Positions 8,083 to 15,840 of a stretch of 19,614 bases of DNA are shown here, piece by piece. The notes below the pieces were generated by a model, which searched no databases, was not told the origin of the DNA, and saw only the letters and a program-made list of their open reading frames with translations. This stretch comes from DATJBC01 sp035515515 (lineage in GTDB: Bacteria; Actinomycetota; Acidimicrobiia; Acidimicrobiales; UBA8190), in the NCBI GenBank assembly GCA_035515515.1, contig DATJBC010000288.1:1-19614 (forward strand), read 5' to 3'. The position numbers and the translations under genes are program-made. Position 1 is the stretch's first letter; each line of letters starts with the position of its first letter.

Positions 8083-9675
8083 ATGGCCCTTGTGCGCAGG
8101 TCCTCGCCGCGCTCGGGGCGGCACCTGGCACCCACCTTGACGCAGTCGCGGGCCGCCCACTACCGCCGTCCTGGGGGCCCGTGGGACCGCGGCGCGCTGG
8201 ACGGCGCCTTCCCGCGCACCGAGGCCGTGGCGGTGGCCGACGGCGTGGACCGCCTGGCCGGCAGCGCCCTCGAGGCGGCGGTGGCGGCGCTGGCCGGGCA
8301 GCTGGCCGCCGGGGGGGTGGGCCGCGGTGCGGTGGTCAGCTGGCAGCTGCCCAACGGGGTGGCCCCCTACCTTCTCTACCGGGCGTGCTGGCGCGTGGGC
8401 GCGGTGGCCGCCCCCCTCCACCACCGCATGGGGAGCGCCGAGGTGGCCGCCGCCCTCGAGCAGGTCCGGCCCGAGGTCGTGCTGGCCGCCGCCGGCCTGC
8501 CCGCCGCGGCGCGCCCCGGCGCCCTGGTGGTGTCGGGCGGCCGCCCCGCCGAGGTCTCCGGCGCGCTGGCCGGCGGCCCGCCCGTGGCCCCGGGGTCGGT
8601 GCCGGTGCGGGGCAGCGACCTGGCCGTGGCGCTGTTCACCTCGGGGTCCACCGGCGTGCCCAAGGCGGCGCTGCACACCCACCGGGGCCTGGGCTACAAG
8701 GCCGCCCTCATGGTGCAGGTCCACGGCCTCGCCCCCGGTGACGCCGTGCTCATGCCGGCCCCGCTGGCGCACGTGTCGGGGCTGTTGAACGGCGTGCTCC
8801 TTCCGACCACGGCGGGGATCCCCAGCGTGTTGATGGCGGCCTGGGACCCCGACGAGGGCCTGCGGCGCATCGCCGACGAGCGGGTGTCGTTCATGGGGGC
8901 GCCGCCGGTGTTCTTCGCCCAGATGGCGGCGTCGGCCGCCTTCACCCCCGAGCGGGTGCGGACGTTGCGGCTCATCTCCACCGGGGGGGCGTCGGTCAGC
9001 CCCGCCTTCGTCGAGGCCACCAGCGAGGCCTTCGCCTGCCGGGTGAAGCGGACCTACGGGTCCACCGAGGCCCCCACCGTCACCACCTCGGGACCCGACG
9101 ACCCCGTGGACCGGGCGCGCGACACCGACGGCCGGCCCGTGGGCGAGGTGGAGCTGGCCGTGCACGATCCCGACACCGGGGCGCGCCTGGGGCCCGGCGC
9201 CAGCGGCGAGATCTGGATCCGGGGCCCCGAGATGTTCGCCGGCTACGCCGACGCCGCGGCCACCGCCGCGGTGCGCTCGGCGCGCGGCGGCTGGTACCGC
9301 AGCGGGGACCTGGGGGTCATCGACGACGACGGCTGGCTGCGGGTGGTGGGGCGGCTGTCGGACATCATCATCCGGGCGGGCGAGAACATCTCGGCGTCCG
9401 AGGTCGAGGCCGTGGCGGAGGCGCACGCCTCGGTCCGCCACGCCGTGGCGGTGGCCGTCCCCGACCCCGAGGTGGGCGAGCGCGTGGCGCTGTTCGTGGA
9501 GGCCACCGCCCCCTTCGACCTCGAGACGTGCCGGGGGTGGTTCGCGTCGCAGGGAGTGACGCGCTTCAAGACGCCGGAGATGGTGGTGCATCTCGACGCC
9601 CTCCCCGTGCTGGCCGCCGGCAAGCCCGACCGCGCCGCGTTGCGCACGATGGCGGCCGAGCGCCTCCACGCCTGA
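8083..9675 (+). CDS. Acyl-CoA synthetase (AMP-forming), divergent second ligase
   Basis: ANL-superfamily acid-CoA ligase, 530 aa. Motifs: LFTSGSTGVPKAALHTH (about 184-200), LISTGGASVSP, the YGSTEAPT adenine/Mg motif (325-332), WYRSGDLGVIDDDGWL (404-419), the hinge GRLSDIIIRAGENIS (423-437) and the catalytic lysine Lys514 in AAGKPDRAAL. It is a cleaner match to canonical acyl/aryl-CoA ligases than the minus-strand ligase, and the two are not close copies. ATG 8083 is chosen for the leaderless promoter; a TTG at 8137 beginning LTQSRAAHYRR is the alternative if the N-terminal arginine-rich stretch is not translated. It shares a 43-nt intergenic region and an operator with the minus operon. It is probably monocistronic, because the next gene is convergent. 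Confidence 0.9.
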   Translation: MALVRRSSPRSGRHLAPTLTQSRAAHYRRPGGPWDRGALDGAFPRTEAVAVADGVDRLAGSALEAAVAALAGQLAAGGVGRGAVVSWQLPNGVAPYLLYRACWRVGAVAAPLHHRMGSAEVAAALEQVRPEVVLAAAGLPAAARPGALVVSGGRPAEVSGALAGGPPVAPGSVPVRGSDLAVALFTSGSTGVPKAALHTHRGLGYKAALMVQVHGLAPGDAVLMPAPLAHVSGLLNGVLLPTTAGIPSVLMAAWDPDEGLRRIADERVSFMGAPPVFFAQMAASAAFTPERVRTLRLISTGGASVSPAFVEATSEAFACRVKRTYGSTEAPTVTTSGPDDPVDRARDTDGRPVGEVELAVHDPDTGARLGPGASGEIWIRGPEMFAGYADAAATAAVRSARGGWYRSGDLGVIDDDGWLRVVGRLSDIIIRAGENISASEVEAVAEAHASVRHAVAVAVPDPEVGERVALFVEATAPFDLETCRGWFASQGVTRFKTPEMVVHLDALPVLAAGKPDRAALRTMAAERLHA

Positions 9676-9756
9676 CCGGGCGAGCGACCCCTGGCCGCCG
9701 GGCGGGCACGTGGGCCACGGCGCGGAGACCTCCAGAGCCCGGCGACGGGGCGATGG

Positions 9757-9779
9757 GACCCTCTCGTCGAGGGCGGGTC
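9757..9779. terminator. Possible hairpin between convergent genes
   Basis: CCCTC-TCGTC-GAGGG (9759-9773), or alternatively GACCC paired with GGGTC (9757-9779), forms a stem-loop in the 102-nt gap after the synthetase. It overlaps the stop codon of the convergent permease. It has no U-tract, so this is a weak call. Confidence 0.25.
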
Positions 9780-12276
9780 ATTCGCTGCGCAGCAGCAGGC
9801 CCGTCGGCGTGCGGGCGGCGATCCGGCCGGGGATGACCGCCACCAGGTTGGCGAGCACGATCGCTCCCAGCCCGATCGCCGTCACGAGGAGGGCGGGGAC
9901 GACAGGAGCCGGGACGGCATGGATGCCGTGGGCGAACAGATCCCACAGCAGACGCCCCACCACGATGCCGAGCGGCACGCCCACCACGGTTCCGATCAGC
10001 ACCGCCACCGTGGCCTGCCAGGCCACGACGGCGGCCAGCTGGCGGGCGGACAACCCCAGCGTCTTCATGACGGCGAGGTCGCGACGGCGCCGGCGGACCG
10101 AGGCCACCAGGGCGATGCCCAGCGCCACCACCGCGCCGGCCGCCAGTCCCGACCCGAGGACGGTCGGGACGGTCTCGATGGAACCGGAGCTGACGATCAC
10201 CTCGGGTCGCAGCACCGCGGTGGCGCCGCTCGCCGGCTGCTCCGAGTCGGCCCGGTTGATCGTGCCGGCGACCTCGGCCAGGGACCGCAGGGCCGCCGGC
10301 GAGTCGCCGCCCTTGGTCCGCACGAAGAACACCTGGGGCCCGGGGGTGGCGTTGCCCTGGGCGTTGCGGACGGCCGGGGGGATGAGCTGCTCGTCGATGA
10401 GGGCGCCGGTCCCCATGCCCGGGCCCATGATCGCCGGCATGGTCGCCTCGCCCACCACGACGAGACGCGACGTCCGACTCTCTCCGGTCCCCACCTCGAG
10501 GCGCGCCCCGATGTGGGTGTGCAGCGCCGCCATGGTGCTCGCACCGAGCACGATCTGGTCGGCCGAACGCAGGTCGGTGCCCTCGAGCACGGGCGGCTGG
10601 ACCGGGGCCCCGGGTCCCATGCCGATCGCCGGGAGGTCCTTTTGCCCGTCGATGTCCACCGAGGAGAAGTAGGCCCCCGAGAACTGGGTGACCGACGGGT
10701 CACGGGCGAGCAGCTGCGCGGTGATGTGGGCCGGCAGGTCCTCGTCGCCCGAGAACGCCGAGAACAGGGCGTAGTTCCAGTTCCACCCGTACAGAGGCGG
10801 GTGGCCGATGAGCGAGTTGAGGCTTGACCCGAATGTCACCGTGGCCACGATGACGACGATGGCCAACGTGGCGCCCACGATGGCCGAACGGACGGGCACG
10901 GCGTCGCGCGACCCCCCCGGCTGCAGTGCGAAGCGCAGTCCGGTCGCGGCCGGCGCGGGCAGCCACGATGAGCCCACGGCGCGCGCCACCGCCGAGGGCC
11001 TGTCCCCCTGCCGGCTGCGCCGTCGCACCCGCTCGGGCGCCGTGCGCAGCGCCAGTCCCAGCGCCACCGTCGACAGGATCACCACGAGGGCGAGGAACCC
11101 GAGGCCGAGCACGGTCCAGTCCCACCCCAGGACATCGGGGTAGACGGGACGCACCGGCCCGAGGGGAAAGAGCGGGGACAAGAAGAACGCCACCAACGAC
11201 GCCAGCAGCGCCCCGGCCACCACGGCGGCGACCGTGCCGAGGGTGGCGTCGGCCGCCGTGGTGGCGGGGCCGGCCCCGAGCGCCCGGAGCGTGTCGAGCT
11301 CGAGCGCATCGATGCGTCGCTGGCGCCCGACGACCTGACTGACGATCACGAGTGCGGCCAGGGCGGCCAGGGCGCCGAACACGGCCAGCGCGATCGACTC
11401 GGGCTTGATGGCCTGCTCCGCCAGCCCGACCGCCGGGACGCCGGAATTGAATCCCGTCGCCGCCAGGAGCTTGTTCGGGAGCAACCGCGACAGCTCGGAC
11501 TGGACGGCGCCCCGGCGGCCCGGGGCGATCCGCAGCGCGCTGTAGGAGTAGGTGGCGCAGCACGTGTCGATCCGGCGGGTGAGGGCCGGGGTGGCGAGGA
11601 CCGCGGCCGTCCCCGCCGTGTCGTAGTCGTCGTTCACCACGTCCTGGGGGAAGACCACCAGGCCGACGATGCGCAGCCGCGCCCGAGCCACCGCAGGGGG
11701 GTTGTCGGCCGGCGACAGGAGCTGCGCATCCGAGTTCAAGGTGACCGTGATCGTCGATCCGACGTGGACGCCGAGCTCCTTCCCGGCCTGGGCGTTCATC
11801 ACCGCTTGACCCGCGTCGGCCAGGTCGGGGAGCGTTCCCGAGACCAGCGTCACCCGGTCCTGGGCGAAGTACTCGTTCCCCACCGCGCCCTCGAAGGAGG
11901 GGGGCTTGGCGCCGGGGCCCACCCGCAGGTGGGCGCCGAGGACCTGGTCGATGTTGGCGTCGAAGCCGACCACGGTCTGCTCGCTCTCGACGTGGGGCAA
12001 CGCCGCGATCCGGCTCTCGGTGGAGCGGCGGTAGCCGCGGGTCTCGGCCGGCCCGAGGGCAGGGTTCAAGAAGGCGTCGAACACCTGCAGGTCGGCCGGG
12101 TTGGTGCTGGCCAGGTAGACCGGGTACGAGGATTGGGTCCGTCGTGCCCCGGCGATGGCGCCGAGGGCGACGCCCCCCACCAGCCCCAACAGGAGCACGA
12201 TGGCCAGGTAGCCCCCGCGCCGCTGGCGGAAGGTGGCCCGGAACCGGTACCACGCCGGGGCGAGCGCCAGCCCCAT
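9778..12276 (-). CDS. FtsX/MacB-type ABC transporter permease (orphan)
   Basis: Large membrane protein, 832 aa, of the FtsX-like permease family, which uses a separate ATPase to move or extract lipids, lipoproteins or other envelope substrates. It has one N-terminal membrane helix (YLAIVLLLGLVGGVALGA) and a large extracytoplasmic domain with NPADLQVFDAF. A central group of helices follows (LAVFGALAALAALVIVSQVV; TVAAVVAGALLASLVAFFL; LGLGFLALVVILSTVAL; TLAIVVIVATVTF). A second outside domain comes next, then three C-terminal helices including ATVAVLIGTVVGVPLGIVVG. This is the duplicated FtsX layout. The start at 12276 is set by GAGAGGTGACG just upstream; the open frame extends further but without signal-like sequence. 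No ATPase or other transporter gene lies nearby, and it interrupts the lipid-catabolism genes. Its link to them is unproven. Confidence 0.88.
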   Translation of the reverse strand: MGLALAPAWYRFRATFRQRRGGYLAIVLLLGLVGGVALGAIAGARRTQSSYPVYLASTNPADLQVFDAFLNPALGPAETRGYRRSTESRIAALPHVESEQTVVGFDANIDQVLGAHLRVGPGAKPPSFEGAVGNEYFAQDRVTLVSGTLPDLADAGQAVMNAQAGKELGVHVGSTITVTLNSDAQLLSPADNPPAVARARLRIVGLVVFPQDVVNDDYDTAGTAAVLATPALTRRIDTCCATYSYSALRIAPGRRGAVQSELSRLLPNKLLAATGFNSGVPAVGLAEQAIKPESIALAVFGALAALAALVIVSQVVGRQRRIDALELDTLRALGAGPATTAADATLGTVAAVVAGALLASLVAFFLSPLFPLGPVRPVYPDVLGWDWTVLGLGFLALVVILSTVALGLALRTAPERVRRRSRQGDRPSAVARAVGSSWLPAPAATGLRFALQPGGSRDAVPVRSAIVGATLAIVVIVATVTFGSSLNSLIGHPPLYGWNWNYALFSAFSGDEDLPAHITAQLLARDPSVTQFSGAYFSSVDIDGQKDLPAIGMGPGAPVQPPVLEGTDLRSADQIVLGASTMAALHTHIGARLEVGTGESRTSRLVVVGEATMPAIMGPGMGTGALIDEQLIPPAVRNAQGNATPGPQVFFVRTKGGDSPAALRSLAEVAGTINRADSEQPASGATAVLRPEVIVSSGSIETVPTVLGSGLAAGAVVALGIALVASVRRRRRDLAVMKTLGLSARQLAAVVAWQATVAVLIGTVVGVPLGIVVGRLLWDLFAHGIHAVPAPVVPALLVTAIGLGAIVLANLVAVIPGRIAARTPTGLLLRSE

Positions 12277-12385
12277 CGTCACCTCTCTCGCGTCCTGAGG
12301 GACCGCCCGCAACGCCGTCGCACCCCCAGCAGCGTTTCCCACCGCTCCCCGAGGGCCAAGAGCGTCAGCAGGCCAAAGGCTCCTC

Positions 12386-12395
12386 GTGCTAGCAC
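12386..12395. repeat. Short perfect palindrome upstream of the permease
   Basis: GTGCTAGCAC lies in the 226-nt gap between the permease start and the ACAD stop. It could be an operator half-pair or chance. I see no gene and no clear promoter hexamers in this gap. Confidence 0.2.
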
Positions 12396-12502
12396 CCCGG
12401 CGAGGTGGCCCGGTGCCCGGGCGCCGCGTGGGGCGGCACGCTGGCACCACGGGCAGGCTGGAGGCGACCGCACCCCGCCACGGGCACGGGGACGGGGACG
12501 GG

Positions 12503-13642
12503 TCAGAAGACGGGCCGGCCGGCCTCGGCCCGGGGCCGCAGGATCGCGGCGATGCGGTCGCGGTGGAACGGGGCGTCCCCCAGGGTCACCTGGTCCAGCT
12601 GGGAGCGCTTCAGATAGAGGTGCAGGTCGTGCTCCCACGTGAAGCCGATGCCCCCGTGCACCTGCAGCCCCGACCCCATGACGCGCCGGGCGGCGTCCGA
12701 GCACCACACCTTGGCCGCCGACGCCGCCGCCGAGGCGTCGGGGTCGCCCGCGCCCACCGCCCAGGCCGCGTAGTAGGCGGCCGAGCGCATGCCCTCCACG
12801 TCCACCAGCATGTCGGCGCAGCGGTGCTTCACGGCCTGGAACGAGCCGATGGGACGGCCGAACTGGACGCGGTCCTTGGAGTACTGCACGGTCATCTCGA
12901 GGACCGTGCTCGCCGCCCCCAGCATCTCGGCCGACAGCGCGGCCAGGGCCCGGTCGAGCAGCGCGTCGGCGGCGCCCTCGTCGCCGAGCGCCAGGGCGGG
13001 CTGGGCGTCGAGCTCGAGCCACGCCAGGCTGCGCGTGCGGTCCATGGCCGGCTGGGCGACGGGGCGGGGGTCGGTGTTGGCCAGGGCGAAGAGCCGGGCG
13101 GGGGCCGCCTGGCCGCCGGGCGTGGCCCACGCCACCACGACGTCGGCCTCGGGGCCGTAGACCACGGGGGCCGCCCGCCCCGTGAGCCGCCACCCGTCGG
13201 GCCCGGGCTCGGCCGCCAGGGCGCCGGCGCCCGCCGGCCAGCACAGCGCGCCCCGGGCCGCCCCGGCGGCCAGGCGCTCGATCCAGGCGTCCAGGGGCAC
13301 GTCCGCCAGCGGCGTCTGGGCGTCCAGGGCCCCGCCGTCCACCGCCCGGCGTAGCGCGCCCAGCGTGAGCACCGTGCCCCCGAAGGGCACGGGGGCCAGG
13401 TGCCGCCCCAGCTGCTCGCACAGCACGGCCACCTCCACCAGCCCGAGGCCGAGGCCGCCCTGGGCCTCGCCGAGCTCCACCGCCGGCCAACCCTGCTCGG
13501 CCATGGCCCGCCACAGGTCGTCGTCGAGATGGCGGCCGGTGTCGGCCACCTGGCGCACCCGCGCCGTCGTGCAGCGCGCCCTCAGCAGGCCGGCGGCCGC
13601 CTCCTGCAGGGCCAGCTGGTCGTCGGACAGCTCGAAGTCCAT
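12503..13642 (-). CDS. Acyl-CoA dehydrogenase-like subunit lacking usual catalytic bases (FadE28-like)
   Basis: ACAD-fold protein, 379 aa. The C-terminal half is well conserved: YSKDRVQFGRPIGSFQAVKH (about 254-273) and LQVHGGIGFTWEHDLHLYLKR (about 326-346). The middle is degenerate: the SEPxAGSD motif is replaced by CWPAGAGALA (about 134-143). By hand alignment both known base positions are lost, the MCAD YEGT region reading QVTLGDAP and the helix-G glutamate replaced near ALAALSAEMLG. This matches the accessory-type subunit of heterotetrameric ACADs such as mycobacterial FadE28-FadE29 (family knowledge). The divergent neighbour at 13708 is the obvious catalytic partner. ATG 13642 is preferred over an in-frame upstream GTG because MDFELSDDQ is the family start and a TAGGCT box sits 8 nt upstream. 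Confidence 0.88.
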   Translation of the reverse strand: MDFELSDDQLALQEAAAGLLRARCTTARVRQVADTGRHLDDDLWRAMAEQGWPAVELGEAQGGLGLGLVEVAVLCEQLGRHLAPVPFGGTVLTLGALRRAVDGGALDAQTPLADVPLDAWIERLAAGAARGALCWPAGAGALAAEPGPDGWRLTGRAAPVVYGPEADVVVAWATPGGQAAPARLFALANTDPRPVAQPAMDRTRSLAWLELDAQPALALGDEGAADALLDRALAALSAEMLGAASTVLEMTVQYSKDRVQFGRPIGSFQAVKHRCADMLVDVEGMRSAAYYAAWAVGAGDPDASAAASAAKVWCSDAARRVMGSGLQVHGGIGFTWEHDLHLYLKRSQLDQVTLGDAPFHRDRIAAILRPRAEAGRPVF

Positions 13643-13650
13643 CGGCGGCG

Positions 13651-13656
13651 AGCCTA
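13651..13656 (-). promoter_or_regulatory. Leaderless-type -10 box of the FadE28-like gene
   Basis: Minus-strand TAGGCT (TAnnnT) lies 8 nt before ATG 13642 with no Shine-Dalgarno sequence. Operator copy 3 begins 21 nt further upstream, almost the same distance (22 nt) that separates operator copy 2 from the TAGCGT box at 8070. The -35 at 17-18 nt would overlap the operator edge. Confidence 0.45.
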
Positions 13657-13677
13657 CCGAGCACCTGGTGGGCGAGC

Positions 13678-13693
13678 CTGACGCGTGTGTCAT
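13678..13693. promoter_or_regulatory. Candidate operator, copy 3 (between divergent ACADs)
   Basis: CTGACGCGTGTGTCAT differs from copy 1 at only two of 16 positions (one central base and the last base). It lies in the 65-nt region between the divergent ACAD starts (13642 and 13708), so it can serve both promoters. No TAnnnT box for the plus gene is evident; CATGCT at 13691-13696 is a weak candidate. Confidence 0.6.
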
Positions 13694-13707
13694 GCTGGCG
13701 GCGGGCG

Positions 13708-14922
13708 ATGGACCTCACGACGACGCCGGAGCAGCAACGACTGCGCGCGGAGCTGCGGGAGTGGCTCCGGGACCACCTGCCCTGGGACTACGGGGTGGGG
13801 CTGCCCCCGCGCTTCGCCGAGCTGGCCGAGGAGGTCGCCTTCGGACGGCGCTGGCAGGCCGTGCTGGCCGGCGCGGGGTGGGTGGCGGTGACGTGGCCGG
13901 CCGCCTACGGCGGCCGGGGGCTCGGACCCGCCGAGCACTTCGTCGTCCAGGAGGAGCTGGCCCGGGCACGGGCCCCCGAGCTCGTGGGCCGCATCGGGGT
14001 CAACCTGGCCGGGCCCACGCTGCTGGCGCACGGCAGCGACGAGCAGAAGGCGCGCTGGCTGCCCGGCATCCGCAGCGCCGACGCCCTGTGGTGCCAGCTG
14101 TTCTCCGAGCCCGAGGCGGGCTCGGACCTGGCGTCGGTGCGCACCACGGCCCGCCGGGTCGACGGCGGCTGGGAGGTCGAGGGCTCCAAGGTGTGGACGT
14201 CGTACGCCCAGTTCGCCGACTGGGGGGTGTGCCTGGCCCGCAGCGACCCGGGTGCCGCCAAGCACAAGGGGCTGTCGTACCTCGTGGTGGACATGCACGC
14301 GCCCGGGGTGGAGGTGCGTCCCCTCGTCCAGCTCACCGGGGAGGCCGAGTTCAACGAGGTGGAGCTCCGGGGGGTCTTCGTCCCCGACGACCAGCTCGTG
14401 GGCGAGGCGGGCCAGGGGTGGGCGGTGGCCGGCTCCACGCTGTCGCACGAGCGCGGCGTGAACCCCCGCCAGCTCGTCATCCACCTCCAGCACCTCGAGG
14501 AGCTGCTGGCCGCGGCGGGTGCCGCGGGCGCCTTCGCCGACACCCGCCTGCGGCGCAAGCTGGCCCAGAGCTACGTGGAGGTCCGCCTCTTCCAGCTGCA
14601 CAACTGGCGCTCGTTGTCCAAGCTCCAGCGGGGGCTCGAACCCGGGCCCGAGGGCAGCATCCTCAAGCTGTACTGGAGCGAGATGTCCAAGCGCCTCCAC
14701 GCGCTGGCCCTGGAGGTCCTCGGCCCCGCCGCGCCGCTGTGGCGCCACGCCGAGGCCAACCCCGGGGACGGGTCGTGGCAGCGGGCCTGGCTCTACTATC
14801 AGGCGGCCTCGATCTTCGCAGGCACCAACGAGATCCAGCGCAACGTGGTCGGCGAGCGGGTGCTGGGCCTGCCACGCGAGCCGGCGCCGCGCGGGGCGGC
14901 GGCCCGCGCCACGAGCCCGTGA
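13708..14922 (+). CDS. Acyl-CoA dehydrogenase (FadE29-like, catalytic-type subunit)
   Basis: FAD-dependent ACAD, 404 aa. Motifs: VTWPAAYGGRGLGP (about 61-74), CQLFSEPEAGSDLASV (129-144), KVWTSYAQFADWG (161-173), FNEVELRGVFVPDDQLVG (215-232), STLSHERG (243-250, with Glu248 the candidate helix-G base) and AGTNEIQRNVVGERVLGLPR (371-390). The MCAD YEGT position reads FAGT. ATG 13708 is chosen to match the start of its paralogue at 6223 (MDLSLTEDERRF); an upstream in-frame GTG at 13687 lies inside the operator. It probably pairs with the divergent FadE28-like subunit. It is the first gene of a five-gene plus-strand operon; the crotonase follows after 48 nt. Confidence 0.92.
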   Translation: MDLTTTPEQQRLRAELREWLRDHLPWDYGVGLPPRFAELAEEVAFGRRWQAVLAGAGWVAVTWPAAYGGRGLGPAEHFVVQEELARARAPELVGRIGVNLAGPTLLAHGSDEQKARWLPGIRSADALWCQLFSEPEAGSDLASVRTTARRVDGGWEVEGSKVWTSYAQFADWGVCLARSDPGAAKHKGLSYLVVDMHAPGVEVRPLVQLTGEAEFNEVELRGVFVPDDQLVGEAGQGWAVAGSTLSHERGVNPRQLVIHLQHLEELLAAAGAAGAFADTRLRRKLAQSYVEVRLFQLHNWRSLSKLQRGLEPGPEGSILKLYWSEMSKRLHALALEVLGPAAPLWRHAEANPGDGSWQRAWLYYQAASIFAGTNEIQRNVVGERVLGLPREPAPRGAAARATSP

Positions 14923-14970
14923 CCGGCCCCCGCCGGGCGGCGCCCGCGCCGGGGAGTGAGGAGGCCAGAC

Positions 14971-15828
14971 GTGCCAGGCACTGAGCCCGTGGTCCGCTAC
15001 GAGGTCGACGGCGCGGTGGCCGTGCTCACCATGAACCGCCCCGAGGCGGCCAACGCCCAGGACAGCGCGCTCATCGACGCCCTCGACGCCTGCTTCGACC
15101 GGGCCGACGCCGACGACGACGTGCGGGTGGTGGTGCTCGCCGGGGCGGGGCGCCACTTCAGCGCCGGCCACGACCTGAAGGCGCTGGTGGGCGGGGAGGG
15201 GGCCTCGGACCCCTGGGTGGCCATGCGGGCGACGCCCGAGGGCAAGCTCCGTCACGAGCAGGTGATGTACGTGGACCGCTGCCGCAAGATCCACGACTTC
15301 CGCAAGCCCACCATCGCGGCGGTCCAGGGCAAGTGCGTGGCGGCGGGGCTCATGCTGGCGTGCATGTGCGACCTCATCGTGGCCGCCGACGACGCCGCGT
15401 TCTCCAACCCCGTGCTGCGCATGACGGGGGCGGGCGTCGAGCTGCTGGTGGAGCCGTGGGAGCTCGGCATCCGCAAGGCCAAGGAGTTCCTCCTCGCCGC
15501 CGAGGAGCTCGACGCCGCCGAGGCCTGGCGCCTGGGGCTCGTCAACAAGGTCGTGCCGGCCGGGGAGCTCATGGAGCGGACCATGGAGCTGGCCCGGCGC
15601 GTGGCGCTCGTGCCCCCGGTGACGGCCCAGGTCGTCAAGGCCTCGCTCAACTACGTGGGCGAGCTCATGGGCAAGAGCGCGTCGTGGCGGTACCACTTCA
15701 TGGCCCATCACTGGACCCACAACACCGCCACCGCCCTGTCGGCCCTGGAGGAGCGCAAGCAGATGGGCTCGATGAGAGAGGTGTTCTCCGCCCGGGACCG
15801 CGGCGACGCCCCCGCCGGGCCGGGCTGA
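14971..15828 (+). CDS. Crotonase-family protein without the hydratase glutamates
   Basis: Crotonase-fold acyl-CoA enzyme, 285 aa. It keeps the CoA/oxyanion features FSAGHDLKAL (about 63-72) and KCVAAGLMLACMCDL (121-135). Hand alignment with rat crotonase puts Met128 at the Glu144 position and Val148 (in SNPVLRMTGAG) at the Glu164 position, so ordinary enoyl-CoA hydration is unlikely. Crotonase homologues with other residues perform isomerisation, dehalogenation, hydrolysis or C-C bond cleavage, and which applies here cannot be told. The C-terminus (AHHWTHNTATALSALEERKQ) looks specific to a subfamily. GTG 14971 is set by a perfect GAGGAGG (14958-14964) 6 nt upstream; an in-frame GTG at 14956 precedes that site and is rejected. 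It lies between ACAD and CoA-transferase genes, 12 nt before the latter. Confidence 0.88.
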   Translation: MPGTEPVVRYEVDGAVAVLTMNRPEAANAQDSALIDALDACFDRADADDDVRVVVLAGAGRHFSAGHDLKALVGGEGASDPWVAMRATPEGKLRHEQVMYVDRCRKIHDFRKPTIAAVQGKCVAAGLMLACMCDLIVAADDAAFSNPVLRMTGAGVELLVEPWELGIRKAKEFLLAAEELDAAEAWRLGLVNKVVPAGELMERTMELARRVALVPPVTAQVVKASLNYVGELMGKSASWRYHFMAHHWTHNTATALSALEERKQMGSMREVFSARDRGDAPAGPG

Positions 15829-15840
15829 GACGCACGCCGC

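Noticed and set aside
10689..10702. TGAC-CGACGG-GTCA inside the FtsX-type gene, resembling the operator
   Set aside because: Matches only the outer TGAC/GTCA, flanked by G/C instead of C/G and lacking CTGACGC. It lies within coding sequence and is taken as background.
10825..10838. TGAC-CCGAAT-GTCA inside the FtsX-type gene
   Set aside because: Same reasoning: coding location and no CTGACGC core. It shows that the loose form of the motif does occur by chance.
12279..12502. A possible small gene between the permease and the FadE28-like gene
   Set aside because: Open frames here are extensions of shadows. There is no ribosome site and no recognisable protein.
14956..14971. Upstream GTG start for the non-canonical crotonase
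   Set aside because: It precedes the GAGGAGG ribosome site, which is correctly spaced only for the GTG at 14971.
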